Positions 41,448-52,447 of a stretch of DNA of 64,000 nucleotides are shown here, piece by piece (within the stretch, counting starts at the first letter, position 1; each line of letters starts with the position of its first letter). The translations under genes were made by a program, and so were the position numbers. The notes beneath the pieces were generated by a model. It made no database searches. It was not told the DNA's origin and was given only the letters and a program-made list of their open reading frames with translations. This DNA comes from Mycoplasmatales bacterium (GTDB lineage: Bacteria > Bacillota_I > Bacilli_A > Mycoplasmatales > Metamycoplasmataceae), in contig JABSQT010000002.1 in assembly GCA_013215715.1 (NCBI GenBank), forward strand, positions 62,001-126,000. The letters are read 5' to 3'.

Positions 41448-42344
41448 ATGACAATAGCAATAATAGCAGAATATAATCCATTCCATAATGGGCATATATT
41501 TCAATTGAAGTATGCAAAAAAAACTTGACCAAATGCAAAAATCATAATAATAATGTCTGGTAAGTATGTACAAAGGGGAGAATTAGCTGTAGCATCTTTT
41601 GAAGAAAGAGCCTCCATAGCCAAAGAGTATGGAGCGGATGATGTATATGAATTACCTTTTGAATTTGCAACTCAAGCAGCGCATATATTTGCAAGAGGTG
41701 CTGTGCTAACGGCCGTAGAACATAATGCAAATATATTGTTGTTTGGTTCTGAATCAAATAATGTAGATAACTTATTATTAATTGCTAAAACAATAAAAGA
41801 AAATAAATCTATATATAATAAAACTCTTAAAAAATATTTAAAGCAAGGTTTTTCATTTCCTAAATCAGCAGCAGAAGCCTTATCAGAATTAAGTGGTCAA
41901 AATATAACTCTTCCAAATGATATCTTGGGATTGGAATATATTAAAACAATTGTAGAGGAAGACTTGAGTATTAAACCACACTCTATAAAGAGAACAGTAG
42001 ATTTTCATTCAAATGAAACAAATAACGAATTTGCATCAGCTTCTTTTATTAGAAATGAAATTATGTTAGGTAATGATATTTCTCAATGAACACCTATGAA
42101 ATTTAAAAATATTCCAGAAAGAATTGAAGATCATTATAAAGAATTTCAAAAAATAGTAAATGAAAGTACGCCTGAAGAAATTGCAGAATGCCCTTTAATT
42201 TCTGAAGGAATGGAAAATTTATTTAAAAAACATATAGATGCTGAAACATATGAAGAATTCGTTGACAGAACAAATTCTAGAAGATATACCTCCTCTAGAA
42301 TTAAAAGAGTTATGTTATATGTATTGTTGCAAATAAAAAAATAA
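41448..42344 (+). CDS. tmcAL: tRNA-Met cytidine acetate ligase TmcAL, C-terminally short
   Basis: TmcAL (YlbM family) uses acetate and ATP to acetylate the wobble cytidine of elongator tRNA-Met. The 298-residue protein has the nucleotidylyltransferase motif EYNPFHNGH and the SGKYVQRGE block, and ends at RRYTSSRIKRVMLY. Bacillus TmcAL has about 415 residues and continues for roughly 100 more after the equivalent motif, so the C-terminal domain is missing. TGA codons at 41526 and 42087 are Trp. The ATG at 41448 has TAAAAT six bases upstream and no Shine-Dalgarno, so the mRNA is likely leaderless. Confidence 0.9.
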
Positions 42345-42363
42345 CCTTTTGAGTTATTTTTTA
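42336..42363. terminator. Bidirectional terminator after tmcAL
   Basis: An AATAAC-CTTTTGA-GTTATT hairpin with A-run and T-run flanks serves tmcAL and the convergent small membrane gene. Confidence 0.78.
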
Positions 42364-42714
42364 TTTCCCAACTGTATAGTTTGCATAGTCTACAGCTATT
42401 GCACCAAAGATAATTACAATCAATAATAATATCGTTGATAAAATTAATAATACTTTTGTTGATAGCATTTCTGGTTGAACAACCATTAATATAATCAATG
42501 CAAGTGAAACAAGCCCAACTATTAATGTAATAATTGCTAAAGCCATAGTTGCTTTACCATGCTCAGCTAGTTTATATACATCTGTAAAGCTTCAAATTCC
42601 ATTTTTTGCTGCAAGCGCTGCCGCTCCTAGAGCAATACCAAGAATCATAGCAAGAACTAGAGCAATAAAACCACCCAAGAATAATTTATCTTTTTGTAAT
42701 TTTTTTATTAACAT
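42361..42714 (-). CDS. Small membrane protein of unknown function (117 residues)
   Basis: The protein is read through one TGA (Trp) and has three hydrophobic helices: residues about 12-36 (rich in Ala, Gly and Leu), 56-77 and 83-105. A short soluble segment (NGIWSFTDVYKLAEHGK) lies between the first and second. I recognise no family. The ATG at 42714 follows AAGGAGA. It is a single-gene unit between convergent tmcAL and the MATE exporter. A structural or accessory membrane role is possible, but nothing in the sequence shows one. Confidence 0.75.
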
Positions 42715-42813
42715 TTTTTCTCCTTATAATTTAAAATTCTTTTCAAATACTTTAATAAGCTTATAAATTATACATTTTATCGTCATATAAGTGCTAAAAT
42801 TAGCAATAATACA

Positions 42814-42841
42814 AAAATAAAAGTAGCTTTATTGCTACTTT
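42814..42841 (-). terminator. Terminator of the second MATE gene
   Basis: An AAAGTAGC-AATAAA-GCTACTTTT hairpin followed by ATTTTT overlaps the stop codon. Confidence 0.82.
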
Positions 42842-44637
42842 TTATTATTTTTTAGAAGTTTCTTATCTTTTTTAAATTGTTTATACTCTAAATCTTTTTG
42901 TTTTTTAATTTCTTGTTTAAATAATTTATTTTCAAGTTTCTTATCTTTTTTATTTTGGATAATCTCAAGTTTTAACTCTTTTAAGTCTTGTGCATGTTTT
43001 TCATCAAGTTCTTTCTTAGAATATTTTCCACTTGCTTTATCAGTTTTATATTTCTCTTTTAAAGCTTTCTTAGATTTTCTATTTACTTTTATCACCTCAA
43101 TAAATGACATGATTGTCTTGTCGACTATTTCAATTCTTTCATCAAGAGTTGTATGTCTTTGTTCAAGTTTTCTCATAGTAATGATCATCATTAAACCAAT
43201 TACTGCACCAGATGCAAATGATAATGTTGGGAACATTCATCAAAATGCATCATCATACTGTGGATTTGCAATTGCTATTGCTTTAAATATATATATTACA
43301 GGGAAAAATAATATAAAACCTCTACATGTTGAAGAAATAAATGAAAATGCTACACGGTCAGTTGAACTAAATAACACCATACCTGCGATTGCTATAGCAA
43401 ATAATGGAGCACCCAGCATTAAAATCATAATTACAACTTTAATTTTATCTCTATCATGTTCAACGCCTAACGCTTCTAGAAGGGGATTAATTAATACTAC
43501 TGAAGCTAATAATCAAACTATAACACCTAATATTAGTGTATATATAAAAGACCAAAAAACAGCTTTTTTAACCCTTTTGGTTTCACCAGCACCATAATTA
43601 TATGAAGCAACAGGCGCAGCACCTTGGACTATACCAAATAGCATTGGAAAGAATAAACCAAATATTGGAAATGCTGATGTAAGGATGAATGTCATATATG
43701 CAGGTTGTTTAGGATATAAGTGTTGTGTAATATCTGCAATTATATTCATTTGAGCTGTACCTGTGATTGATTGCGCTGCATTCCTAAAGAATGGAGCCAT
43801 ACCAACTAATAAAATACCTACTAATGATATTGCAGCGAATTTAAATCCAAATAAATTTTTAAATCTTATATTTGATTCTTTAACTCGAACAATACATATA
43901 ACTAATACAATCGTTGTTATAACATCAGCTATTGCAGTAGCTGTTGCAGCGCCTTCAATACTCATTTTACCTGGACCCATCAATAAATAATCAGCAAGTA
44001 AGTTAAATATAACCGGAATAAACATTGCTAATGTAGCTTCTTTCATTCTTCCTTCAGTTCTTAATAATGAAGAAATCATATTATTAAAGAAAAATACTCC
44101 TTGAAAACATAAAATAATAGTTGAATACTTAAAACCTTCATCTTGTATTAAATTAACCATACGCGGATCCGGCATATCAGGTAGTTGTGTAGCAATCCAT
44201 GATTTTGACACCGCAATAATAATCGGTGTAGTAATAATCATAATCCCCATACCAATCATCATTCCTGTTTTTATAGTATTTCTAGCTCTATCGATATCAC
44301 CCCTACCTAAATTAATAGAAACCCGAGTAGAGACTCCGACCGTTATCATCATAACAAGAGCTAAACTTATATTCATCATAGGCATAATTGAAGCCATAAT
44401 AACTTTTACTATACGTTTTGCATTTTGAGTGGTACCAACTATATCTAAATATGAATCATAAGCAAAATTAATTGCCAAAATATTATCGGAAAAGTTATAA
44501 ATCCCCATAATAGACATAATAATTACACCAGGTAAACACATTTTTAATAAAAGTTTTCACATCGGTGTTTCTAAAAACATTTTCCTTCTTTTTTCTTTTA
44601 TAGAAAGGGTTGAATTATTTTGTGATTGAGTTTTCAT
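42835..44637 (-). CDS. MATE-family exporter with Lys-rich C-terminal extension
   Basis: The 600-residue protein has twelve predicted helices with MATE-like segments (GIYNFSDNILAINFAYD, GVSTRVSINLGRG, and in the second half PMLFGIVQGAAPVASYNYGAG). After the last helix it continues for about 110 charged residues, dominated by Lys, Glu and Asp and likely coiled-coil. Ordinary MATE proteins of about 450 residues lack this tail. The ATG at 44637 lies inside the marR-like gene (23-base overlap), with AAGGAGAAAT as Shine-Dalgarno, so the two are coupled. Regulation of an exporter by a MarR-type repressor sensing its substrate is the natural reading. Confidence 0.88.
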
Positions 44638-45028
44638 ATTTCTCCTTTCAAATAACTTGAACTTTTGTTTCCACTTCTTCTATAATTTTTTGGCCTTTTG
44701 AAGTAACGTAAATTCTATGAGTTCTTTTATCTTGTTTATCTTGAATAGTTTCAATTAAACCTAATTGCACATATCTTTTAATTGTTTTTGATATTTTTAC
44801 TTTAAAGTTATTTATATCTTTATCAGTACGGATACCAATACATTCGTTTTGCATTTTATATGCAGCCATTTCTGATACACTTTTACCTTCAGCAAATTCT
44901 TTTATATGAACTAAAAGAAATATATCTTTTACACGAATTCTCATCTCTTGTAAATTCATATCTCTAATAGCTTCATGATAAGCTTTGCTTAATTTAGCAT
45001 ATATTTTTTGTGCTTGTTTTAATTTCAT
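44615..45028 (-). CDS. MarR-like winged-helix regulator
   Basis: The 137-residue protein has an N-terminal helical region, a winged-helix core and a typical MarR wing (DKQDKRTHRIYVTSKGQKI). TGA near the end is Trp, and the last ten residues are encoded inside the start region of the MATE gene. MarR proteins repress neighbouring transporters and release DNA on binding a small ligand. The ATG at 45028 has TATAAT (45035-45040) exactly six bases upstream and no Shine-Dalgarno, so the regulator-exporter mRNA is probably leaderless. No clear operator palindrome other than the AT-rich TATATTATATA promoter itself is visible. Confidence 0.8.
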
Positions 45029-45081
45029 AGATATATTATATAGTAATAATTACCTTTGTTTAACCTTTAATACTTTTCAAA

Positions 45082-45111
45082 ATAAAAAAAGACCAGTATT
45101 TATGGTCTTGA
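45082..45111 (-). terminator. Terminator of the 52-residue membrane gene
   Basis: An AAGACCATAAATACTGGTCTT hairpin is followed by seven T on the minus strand, overlapping the stop. Confidence 0.85.
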
Positions 45112-45258
45112 AATAATACCTTGTGATTCTAAAATTACCAATGGAACAACTAATGCAACCATAAGTATCATGCATGAAATGAATACTATTAAAAGTGTTT
45201 TTCTTCTTGATTTAATTTCTTCTGATGTTAATTTTTGTTTCTTTTCTTTTTTAGCCAT
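45100..45258 (-). CDS. Small single-span membrane protein (52 residues)
   Basis: The protein has a strongly basic N-terminus (MAKKEKKQKLTSEEIKSRRK) followed by one hydrophobic helix (residues about 21-43) and a short tail ending ISRP. The basic end should stay in the cytoplasm. The ATG at 45258 lies two bases after the stop of the upstream gene and follows CGAGGTAATT, so the two genes form an operon. I recognise no family; SecE is similar in size and topology, but the characteristic motif is not evident. The ribosome-binding site, operon position and terminator support it as a real gene. Confidence 0.72.
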   Translation of the reverse strand: MAKKEKKQKLTSEEIKSRRKTLLIVFISCMILMVALVVPLVILESQGIISRP

Positions 45259-45260
45259 AA

Positions 45261-45776
45261 TTACCTCGATGATTCCGCTACATAATCCGAAAGAATTTCT
45301 CTTGTGTATGCAGCTATTGTTTTGTGATATTTAATTAATTGTTTTTTAACTAATGCAGGAACTTGTGTTTGCGATGAAAGCATTTTTAAATCTACTTGTT
45401 CAATAAATTGTTGATCTAATAATTTTTTTAAATCTATATACTTTTTCGTTAATTCTGAATAATCTGTTTTTAGAAGAACTTTTTGAGAAACTTTAGGTAT
45501 TATTTTAAATCTTGTATGCGCCGAATATGTTGCATAGGTTTTATATGTTAAATCACCTTCTAATTTAGCTATTGCCTTTGTATTATGTTTTTGAAGTTCT
45601 TTAATTTGATCGAAAAATAACTTAGCAGTTTCATTTACCACTCACTCTGCTGAAATGGTATCCCTTAAGCGAGTATTAGCTCTACTTGATGAATAAGCCG
45701 CTCAACCAGCAAAGGTAATTGAAAAAACACTAAGTGTTATTGATATCGATCATAAAATAATATCTGCTAATCCCAT
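45261..45776 (-). CDS. Membrane-anchored helical protein of unknown function
   Basis: The 171-residue protein is read through three TGA Trp codons. A hydrophobic N-terminal helix (residues about 3-26) is followed by a soluble, mostly helical region rich in Lys, Leu and Gln, probably coiled-coil. I do not recognise the family. The ATG at 45776 has TATAAT (45784-45789) seven bases upstream and no Shine-Dalgarno, so it is probably leaderless. It is followed after two bases by a 52-residue single-span protein, suggesting that the two act together. It is divergent from the YigZ-like gene. Confidence 0.72.
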
Positions 45777-45805
45777 AATTAAAATTATAAAACAAAATTG
45801 AAAAT

Positions 45806-46171
45806 ATGTATGAAATTGATAAAATTAATTATATGTTCATGTATGAAATTAAAAAATCAAAATTCATAGCTTACTCATTTGAAGTACACTCAAAAGTAGA
45901 AGTAGAAGAAAAATTACGCTCAATAAGACAGGAATATAGTTCTGCTAGTCATGTTTGTTATGCCTACTTAATCAATAATGGCTCTGAAATGGCTGGAATG
46001 TCAGATGATGGAGAACCTAGCGGAACGGCAGGAAAACCCATTTTCAACATTATTAGACTAAAGAAGAAAGAGAATATATTAGTAGTAGTTATTAGATATT
46101 ATGGTGGTAAAAAATTAGGTGCTGGAGGATTAATACGTGCTTATGTTACTGCTTCAAAGGAAGTTATATAA
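45806..46171 (+). CDS. YigZ/IMPACT N-terminal domain protein, short form
   Basis: The 121-residue protein matches the IMPACT N-terminal domain: KKSKFIAYSFEV, ASHVCYAYLI, the hallmark SDDGEPSGTAGKP and VVVIRYYGGKKLGAGGLIRAY. Bacterial YigZ has about 200 residues, with a second ferredoxin-like domain. Here translation stops just after the first domain, so the C-terminal part is missing. The biochemical role of the family is unsettled; links to translation are proposed. The ATG at 45806 has no clear Shine-Dalgarno, and another in-frame Met occurs at residue 10. It is divergent from the membrane-anchored gene and convergent with pyk. Confidence 0.88.
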   Translation: MYEIDKINYMFMYEIKKSKFIAYSFEVHSKVEVEEKLRSIRQEYSSASHVCYAYLINNGSEMAGMSDDGEPSGTAGKPIFNIIRLKKKENILVVVIRYYGGKKLGAGGLIRAYVTASKEVI

Positions 46172-46197
46172 AAAAAATACCCTTATGGGTATTTTTA
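46172..46197. terminator. Bidirectional terminator between the yigZ-like gene and pyk
   Basis: An ATACCCTTATGGGTAT hairpin is flanked by a run of A on one side and a run of T on the other, so it can stop both converging transcripts. Confidence 0.85.
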
Positions 46198-46222
46198 TTA
46201 ATGTTTTTTGCGTTTGTTTTAA

Positions 46223-47647
46223 TTAGAATACGAATTCTGTTGTTTTTTCGTTTTCTACTACTAGGAATTTATCTCCTGCTTTAGCACCATAAGCTTTTAA
46301 TGCTTCTTTAGCTTCTGCTGGATTTGCTTTGATTTTATCAAATAGTTCTAATGAATCTAATGATGGGAATACTGATGAAGTAATACCAAATCCACCAATC
46401 ATTTTTTCATCATTTAGAATACCAATTACAGCTGTGTTCGGTCTAAATTTAGCTACTTCTCTTAATAATTCACCTGTTCTTGAAAGAACAACTGCAAATT
46501 TATATTCACCATCTTGAGTTTTTTTAGCAACATCAAAAGCAATATCTGCTCTAGCACCTTTTGAAACTTTTCTAATTGTTTCTAATTGTACTGGGTAGTA
46601 TAGTTTGTTGTAAAATTCTTTTTCTGCTGTCATATTAATAAGTGACATAACTGCTACTGATTCTTCTGGGAATTGTCCAAGTGCTGATTCCCCTGAAAGC
46701 ATTGTTGCATCTGCTCCAAGTTCTGTAGCAAAATAAACATCAGTAACTTCAGCTCTTGTTGGTTGAGGTGATGATTCCATTGAATCTAGCATTTGTGTAG
46801 CAACGATAACTGGTTTACCAGCTTCTCTACATTTTCTAATGATGTATTTTTCTCAGAAAGGTACATCTTGGAAAGGAATTTCTAATCCTAGGTCACCACG
46901 AGCAACCATGATTCCATCTGATACTTCAATAATTGCATCAATATTTTTGATACCAAGTACTGATTCAATTTTTGAAATTAATTGAACGTGTTTTCCGCCA
47001 GCAGCATCCATTAGTTCTCTTAATTCAATAACATTTTCTCTTGTGTTAACGAATGATGCAGCAACATAGTTAATACCTGCTTCAACACCAAATTTAACAT
47101 CATTCTTATCTTTTTCAGCTAGGAATGGAAGTGAAAAATCAATTCCTGGAAGGTTAATTCTTTTGTTTGATTTAAGTTTATGGTTATTTATTGCTTTAAC
47201 CATAATGTGACCTTCATGAACTTCTTCAACGAAAGTAACTAATTTACCGTCATCAAATAGAACTTTGTCTCCTTTTTTAACATCTAAGTGCATTTCATAT
47301 GAAACTGAAAATTCACCCTTAACACCAACATGGTTAGCGAAATCATCTTTACCAGTCATAACTTTAACGATTTCCCCTGTTTCAACCATGATTGAACCTT
47401 CACCAATTTTACCAACACGGATTTCTGGTCCTTTAGTATCTAATAATACTGAAATTGGTCTTTTTAGTTCTTCTTGAACTTTTCAAGCCTTTTTCATTTT
47501 ATTATGTTGTTCTACTTTATCACCATGTGAAAAGTTTGTTCTAATTGTAGTCATACCAGCTTGCGCTAGTTTTGTAAGCATTGCTTCACTATCTGATGAT
47601 GGTCCGATAGTTGCAACAAGTTTTGTTCTTTTGTCTGTAATTTGCAT
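46223..47647 (-). CDS. pyk: Pyruvate kinase
   Basis: This enzyme performs the last ATP-forming step of glycolysis, central for a fermentative mollicute. The 474-residue protein has KLVATIGPSS at the N-terminus, RTNFSHGD, LLDTKGPEIRVG, the active-site segment LISKIES, MVARGDLGLEIP and MLSGESALGQFP. The C-terminal domain ends in EKTTEFVF. The ATG at 47647 follows CAGGAGAC. A TATACT -10 box lies about 80 bases upstream, so pyk can be expressed apart from pfkA, whose terminator lies between the two. The gene order pfkA-pyk is the common one. Confidence 0.98.
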
Positions 47648-47743
47648 TTTGTCTCCTGTTTTTATAAATAATTAGTAGTTTATCCTATTAAATATTCATT
47701 AAAAGTATAACACTTTTTTCATTTATTAGGAGATAAAGTTAAT

Positions 47744-47773
47744 AATAAAAAATAGCAACAAGCTATTTAATAA
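47744..47773 (-). terminator. pfkA terminator
   Basis: An AAATAGC-TTGTT-GCTATTTTTT hairpin on the minus strand overlaps the pfkA stop codon. Confidence 0.8.
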
Positions 47774-48749
47774 TATTCATCTTATTAGTCATATCAATTA
47801 AATCTTTTCTTGATTTTCTTGGCATATTAAATGATTCCATTATTTCAAAATCAGTTATCTCATCCCCTTTATTACCAACAACTCTTCCACCAATACCGTT
47901 TGTTAGTAACTCAACAGCGTGAACTCCCATTCTTGTAGCTCACACTCTTTCCATAGCAGTTGGAATACCACCACGTTGTTGATGTGCCAATACAGATACT
48001 CTTGTCACTTTTCCAGTTTGTTTTTCAACCTCTTTGGCAATTTCCTCTAATGAAGGTCTACCATCAATTCCGTATGTTAATTCAGCAACCATAATAATCA
48101 CAGATCTTTTACCAATTTCTTGAGTTTTTTTAACTACATCAACAAAATCTTGTGTTGAAAAAATATTTTCTGATGTAACAACAGCTTCTGCTCTTGCAGC
48201 AATTCCACCAAATACTGTTAAGTCAGGACAGTGACGCCCCATTACCTCAACAATAGCAACACGATTATGTGATCTCATTGTATCCCTAATTCTATCAACT
48301 GATTCAACAACAGTATTAAGTGCTGTATCAAATCCTATTGTTGTTTCAGAAGAAGCGATATCATTATCAATTGTACCTGGTATACCGATACAGTTGATTC
48401 CCATTTCAGTTAATTTCTTAGCTCCCATGTAAGAACCATCTCCACCAATAACAATAACCGCTTCAATTCCTCTATCTTTTAGATTTTTAACGGCGATTTC
48501 TCTAACTTTTATATCAGCAAATTCTGGTAGACGAGCAGAATAAATAAAAGTTCCACCATTTCTATATTGTTTATCTACATTTGTTTCAGATGCAGGTATT
48601 ATATTATTTTCAACTAAACCTTTATATCCTTCAATTACTAAAAATGGCTCTATACCTCTTGCTTGTGCATGTTTAACAACGGCTCTAACAGCATTGTTCA
48701 TTCCAGGAGCATCTCCTCCTGATGTTAAGACAGCAATTTTTTTAATCAT
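47763..48749 (-). CDS. pfkA: ATP-dependent 6-phosphofructokinase
   Basis: This enzyme commits fructose-6-phosphate to glycolysis. The 328-residue protein has LTSGGDAPGMNNAVRA (ATP site), IGGDGSYMGA, the catalytic PGTIDNDI, EVMGRHCPDL and LAHQQRGGIPTAMERV. The TGA at 47940 is Trp and leads to the family C-terminus. The ATG at 48749 follows AAGGAAAA. It is divergent from deoB across 122 bases and is followed by pyk. All catalytic residues visible to me are present. Confidence 0.98.
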
Positions 48750-48871
48750 TTTTTCCTTCTTTCTTTATGTATTGTTATTTTAAACCTTTTTTATAAATAA
48801 TTTGTATTAATTTAGGTAATAACACATGTGTGTATATTATAATATAAATATTCAATAAAGGAAGGTAGAAA

Positions 48872-50062
48872 ATGAAAAAATTTAATAGAGTATTTTTTAT
48901 AGTTACAGATTCATTAGGGATAGGTAATTGTCCAAGAGCAAAAGAATTTGGAGATTTTGGAGCAAATACATTTGCATCAATTTCTAAAACAAAATTACTA
49001 AATATCCCAACATGAAGAAAAATGGGTATTAATAATATCGTTAATTTGGAAGGGATGCCACCTACAAAAGAACAAAATGCTTTTACTATAAGACTTATAG
49101 AGTTAGGAAATGCTAAAGATACATTGGCAGGACACTGAGAAATGATGGGTATAAAAACAGTTACACCTTTTCCAACATTTACAGAAACAGGGTTCCCTCA
49201 AGAAATGTTAGATGAATTATCAAAAGCATTTGATGGAAAGGAAATCATAGGAAATAAAGCAGCTTCAGGCACTGAAATAATAACTGAATTAGGGGAAACT
49301 GAAATCAATGAAGGTAAAGTAATTGTTTATACATCAGCTGATCCGGTTCTACAAATTTGTGGAAATGAAGAAACTATGGGTTTAGAAACTCTTTATAGAT
49401 ATGGAAAAGCAGCTAGAGAAATTTGTAATTCAAGACCAGAATGAAATGTTGGACGTATTATTGTAAGACCTTATACTGGAACAAATAAATCAAATTTTGA
49501 AAGAACTGCAAATAGACATGACTATGCAGTTGAGCCATCTGAAAGATTGGTGATGGATGATTTAGCAGCAAAAGGTGTTAAAGTTACTTCGATTGGAAAA
49601 ATTAATGATATTTATTCAGGACATGGTATCGATGTCGCTATCCACTCAGAGTCAAACAATGATGGAATGGATAAATTGATTGATTTAGTTTCTCAAGATA
49701 CAAAAAATGAATTTATTATGACTAATTTAGTAGAATTTGATTCACACTATGGTCATAGAAGAAATATCGATGGGTATGCTGAAGCCATCAATGATTTCGA
49801 TATTAAATTAACAAAACTTAAAAACGCAATGAAAGAAGATGATTTATTAATTATCACTTCAGATCATGGTAATGACCCTTCTTGACCAGGTTCAGATCAT
49901 ACAAGAGAAATGGTACCTGGAACAATTTTTTCAAAATCATTCAAGAAACCAATGAAACTTGATGATGCAAAAGGGTTCGGAACACTAGGTAATATAGTTG
50001 CTAAAAACTGAGACGTTAAACTTACAGGAACAGGTGAAGATATCACTGATAAATTAATTTAA
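48872..50062 (+). CDS. deoB: Phosphopentomutase
   Basis: DeoB interconverts (deoxy)ribose-1-phosphate and 5-phosphate, allowing nucleosides to be used for energy. The 396-residue protein of the alkaline-phosphatase superfamily has the metal-binding [17 protein letters not shown], the DTLAGHWEMMG segment, [14 protein letters not shown] and [19 protein letters not shown]. Several Trp are TGA. The ATG at 48872 follows AAGGAAGGT. The promoter has TATAAT a short distance upstream. It is convergent with lon through a shared terminator. Confidence 0.97.
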
Positions 50063-50092
50063 ATAAAAAAACGCAAAAGCGTTTTTTATTTT
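50060..50092. terminator. Bidirectional terminator between deoB and lon
   Basis: An AAAACGC-AAAA-GCGTTTT hairpin is flanked by A-run and T-run and overlaps both stop codons. Confidence 0.88.
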
Positions 50093-52395
50093 TGTTTCTT
50101 AGTGAATAACACTTTATAAATTTGTGAGTAATCACTTACTGGATGAATTTTAAGTTTTTCTTTTGATTCTTTTGGTAATTCAGCTATATCTTTTTCATTT
50201 GCTTTAGGAATAAATATTTCTTTAACTCCCATTCTAACAGCGGCTAATGATTTTTCTTTTAACCCACCAATCGCAAGAACTTTACCTCTTAATGTAATTT
50301 CACCAGTCATAGCTCAATCAGGTGAGATACCACGTTTTGAAAGCGCAGAAATTAATGCAGTAGTGAATGTTACACCTGCAGATGGCCCATCTTTAGGAAC
50401 AGCTCCTTCTGGAACATGAATATGAATACTATTCTTTTCAAAATCAAAATCAATTCCAAATTTTTTAGTATTTGATTTTACAAATGCTAATGCAATTGCA
50501 GCAGATTCCATCATCACATCTTTTAATTGACCTGTAAGCCTTAATTCGCCTTTACCAGGGAATGTAGTTACCTCAACTGGTAATGTAGTTCCACCATATT
50601 GTGTATATGCTAAACCTGTCACTTGACCAATAATTGGTTCTTTTTCTTTTTTATCATCAACAAAACTTTTTTGCCCTAATAATTCAATCATTTTAGATTC
50701 AGTAATTGTATATGCACCTTTAATTTCACCCTTAATTTTTTTAACGACAATTTTACGAGCTAATTTATCAAATGCACGTTTTAATCCACGAACACCAGCT
50801 TCTAATGTATAGTGTTTTGCAACTTTTTCAATTATTGAATCACTTATTTTAAATTGTGATTTTGTTAAACCATTTTCTTTAATAACTTTTGGTATTAAAT
50901 GACTTTTAGCAATCATAACCTTTTCTTTCATTGTGTATGAAGAAAGATCAATTATTTCTACACGATCAAGTAATGGTGCAGGAATATTTTCATAATAGTT
51001 AGCAGTTGCTATAAACATAACTTTTGATAAGTCATATTCAAGTTCTAAATAATGATCTTGAAATTTAGCATTTTGTTCTGGATCAAGAACTTCCAACATT
51101 GCTGAAGTAGGATCACCTTTATAATCTGATGCCATTTTATCAATCTCATCTAAAAGAATGACAGGATTAGAAGTTTTGGCTTTATTTATTGCTTGAATTA
51201 ATTTACCAGGCATTGAACCCACATAAGTTCTTCTATGACCTCTAATTTCAGCTTCATCTCTAACACCACCAAGTGATACCTTTATAAATTCACGATTAAT
51301 TGAATCAGCAATAGAGCGAGCTAAAGAAGTTTTACCAACACCAGGAGGACCAACCAAAGCAATAATTGGTGCAGTATTTGATTTTGTATTTGCTTTAACA
51401 GCTAAATACTCAATAATACGTTCTTTAACTTTTTTAAGTCCATAATGCCCTTTATCTAATACTTCTTGAGCTTTTTCAATATCTGAAGAATCATTAGAAT
51501 AAGTTTCTCAAGGTAATTTAATTAATCAATCAATATATGCTTTAGAAACGTTTGCCTCAGCAGAAATAGGTGGCATCGCCTCATATTTCGCCACTTCTTC
51601 TAAAACTCTTTCTTTAACATATGCAGGGTATTTTTTATCTTGAATCGCTTCTCTTCATGAGTCTATTTCTGAAGATTTAGAAGTCATTTCTCCTAATTCT
51701 TCTTTAATAGCTTTCATTCTTTCTCTTAAAAGATATTCTCTTTGTTGCTTATCAAGTGTAGCCCTAACATTAACATCTAAATCTTTTTCAATTTCAATAA
51801 TTTGTGCTTCTTGTTCTAAGATTTCAATAACAATTTCAAGACGCTTATTAATGTTTTTTGTAGCAAGTATCTTTGCCTTCTTTTCTATTGTAAGAGGCAT
51901 ATAATGTCCAACAACATCCGCCAATTCACCAGCAGAAATTCCTGAAGCTAATTCTTGAAGAACATGTTTAGGCATATTGATCAATTTACCAAGTGATTTC
52001 TCTATTTCTGAAGAAACTTTTCTTACTAACGCTTGTTCTTTTAGTTCATCACCAGAAACACTTTTAACCATTTTAACATCTGCATAAATTGCATCATCAA
52101 TTGTTATTTCCGATATTTTAACTCTACTTAGTCCGGTAACCTCAATCCTTTTACCACCACCATCATATGCTTCTTGAACTTCAACTGTAGCTAATGTACC
52201 CATTGTGAATATATCATCAATTGTTGATACTTTATCTAACATAGCTGATTTTTGAGAAACTATGATAATTTGATTTTCATATTTAATCAATGATTCATTA
52301 ATGGCGATTAATGATTCTGGTCTTCCTATTTCTATAATATTTTTGTGCCCAGGGAAGTTTGCAATCCCTCTAGTGGCTAAAACTGGATATTTCAT
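50086..52395 (-). CDS. lon: ATP-dependent protease Lon
   Basis: Lon degrades misfolded and regulatory proteins in the cytoplasm. The 769-residue protein has the N-terminal substrate-binding domain ([12 protein letters not shown]), Walker [23 protein letters not shown], and the protease domain with catalytic Ser in [11 protein letters not shown] and catalytic Lys in [13 protein letters not shown] codons at 50314 and elsewhere are Trp. The ATG at 52395 follows AAAGAGGT. The promoter has TATAAT (52424-52429) with a CIRCE inverted repeat starting 18 bases further upstream, so HrcA should repress it. It is convergent with deoB. Confidence 0.98.
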
Positions 52396-52447
52396 ATTAA
52401 ACCTCTTTTTCTATGTTTATATAATTATACACTTTTATATAAAAAAA

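Noticed and set aside
43109-43597. Plus-strand frame of 162 codons inside the second MATE gene.
   Set aside because: Composition mirrors the reverse complement of membrane helices and no start signals are present.
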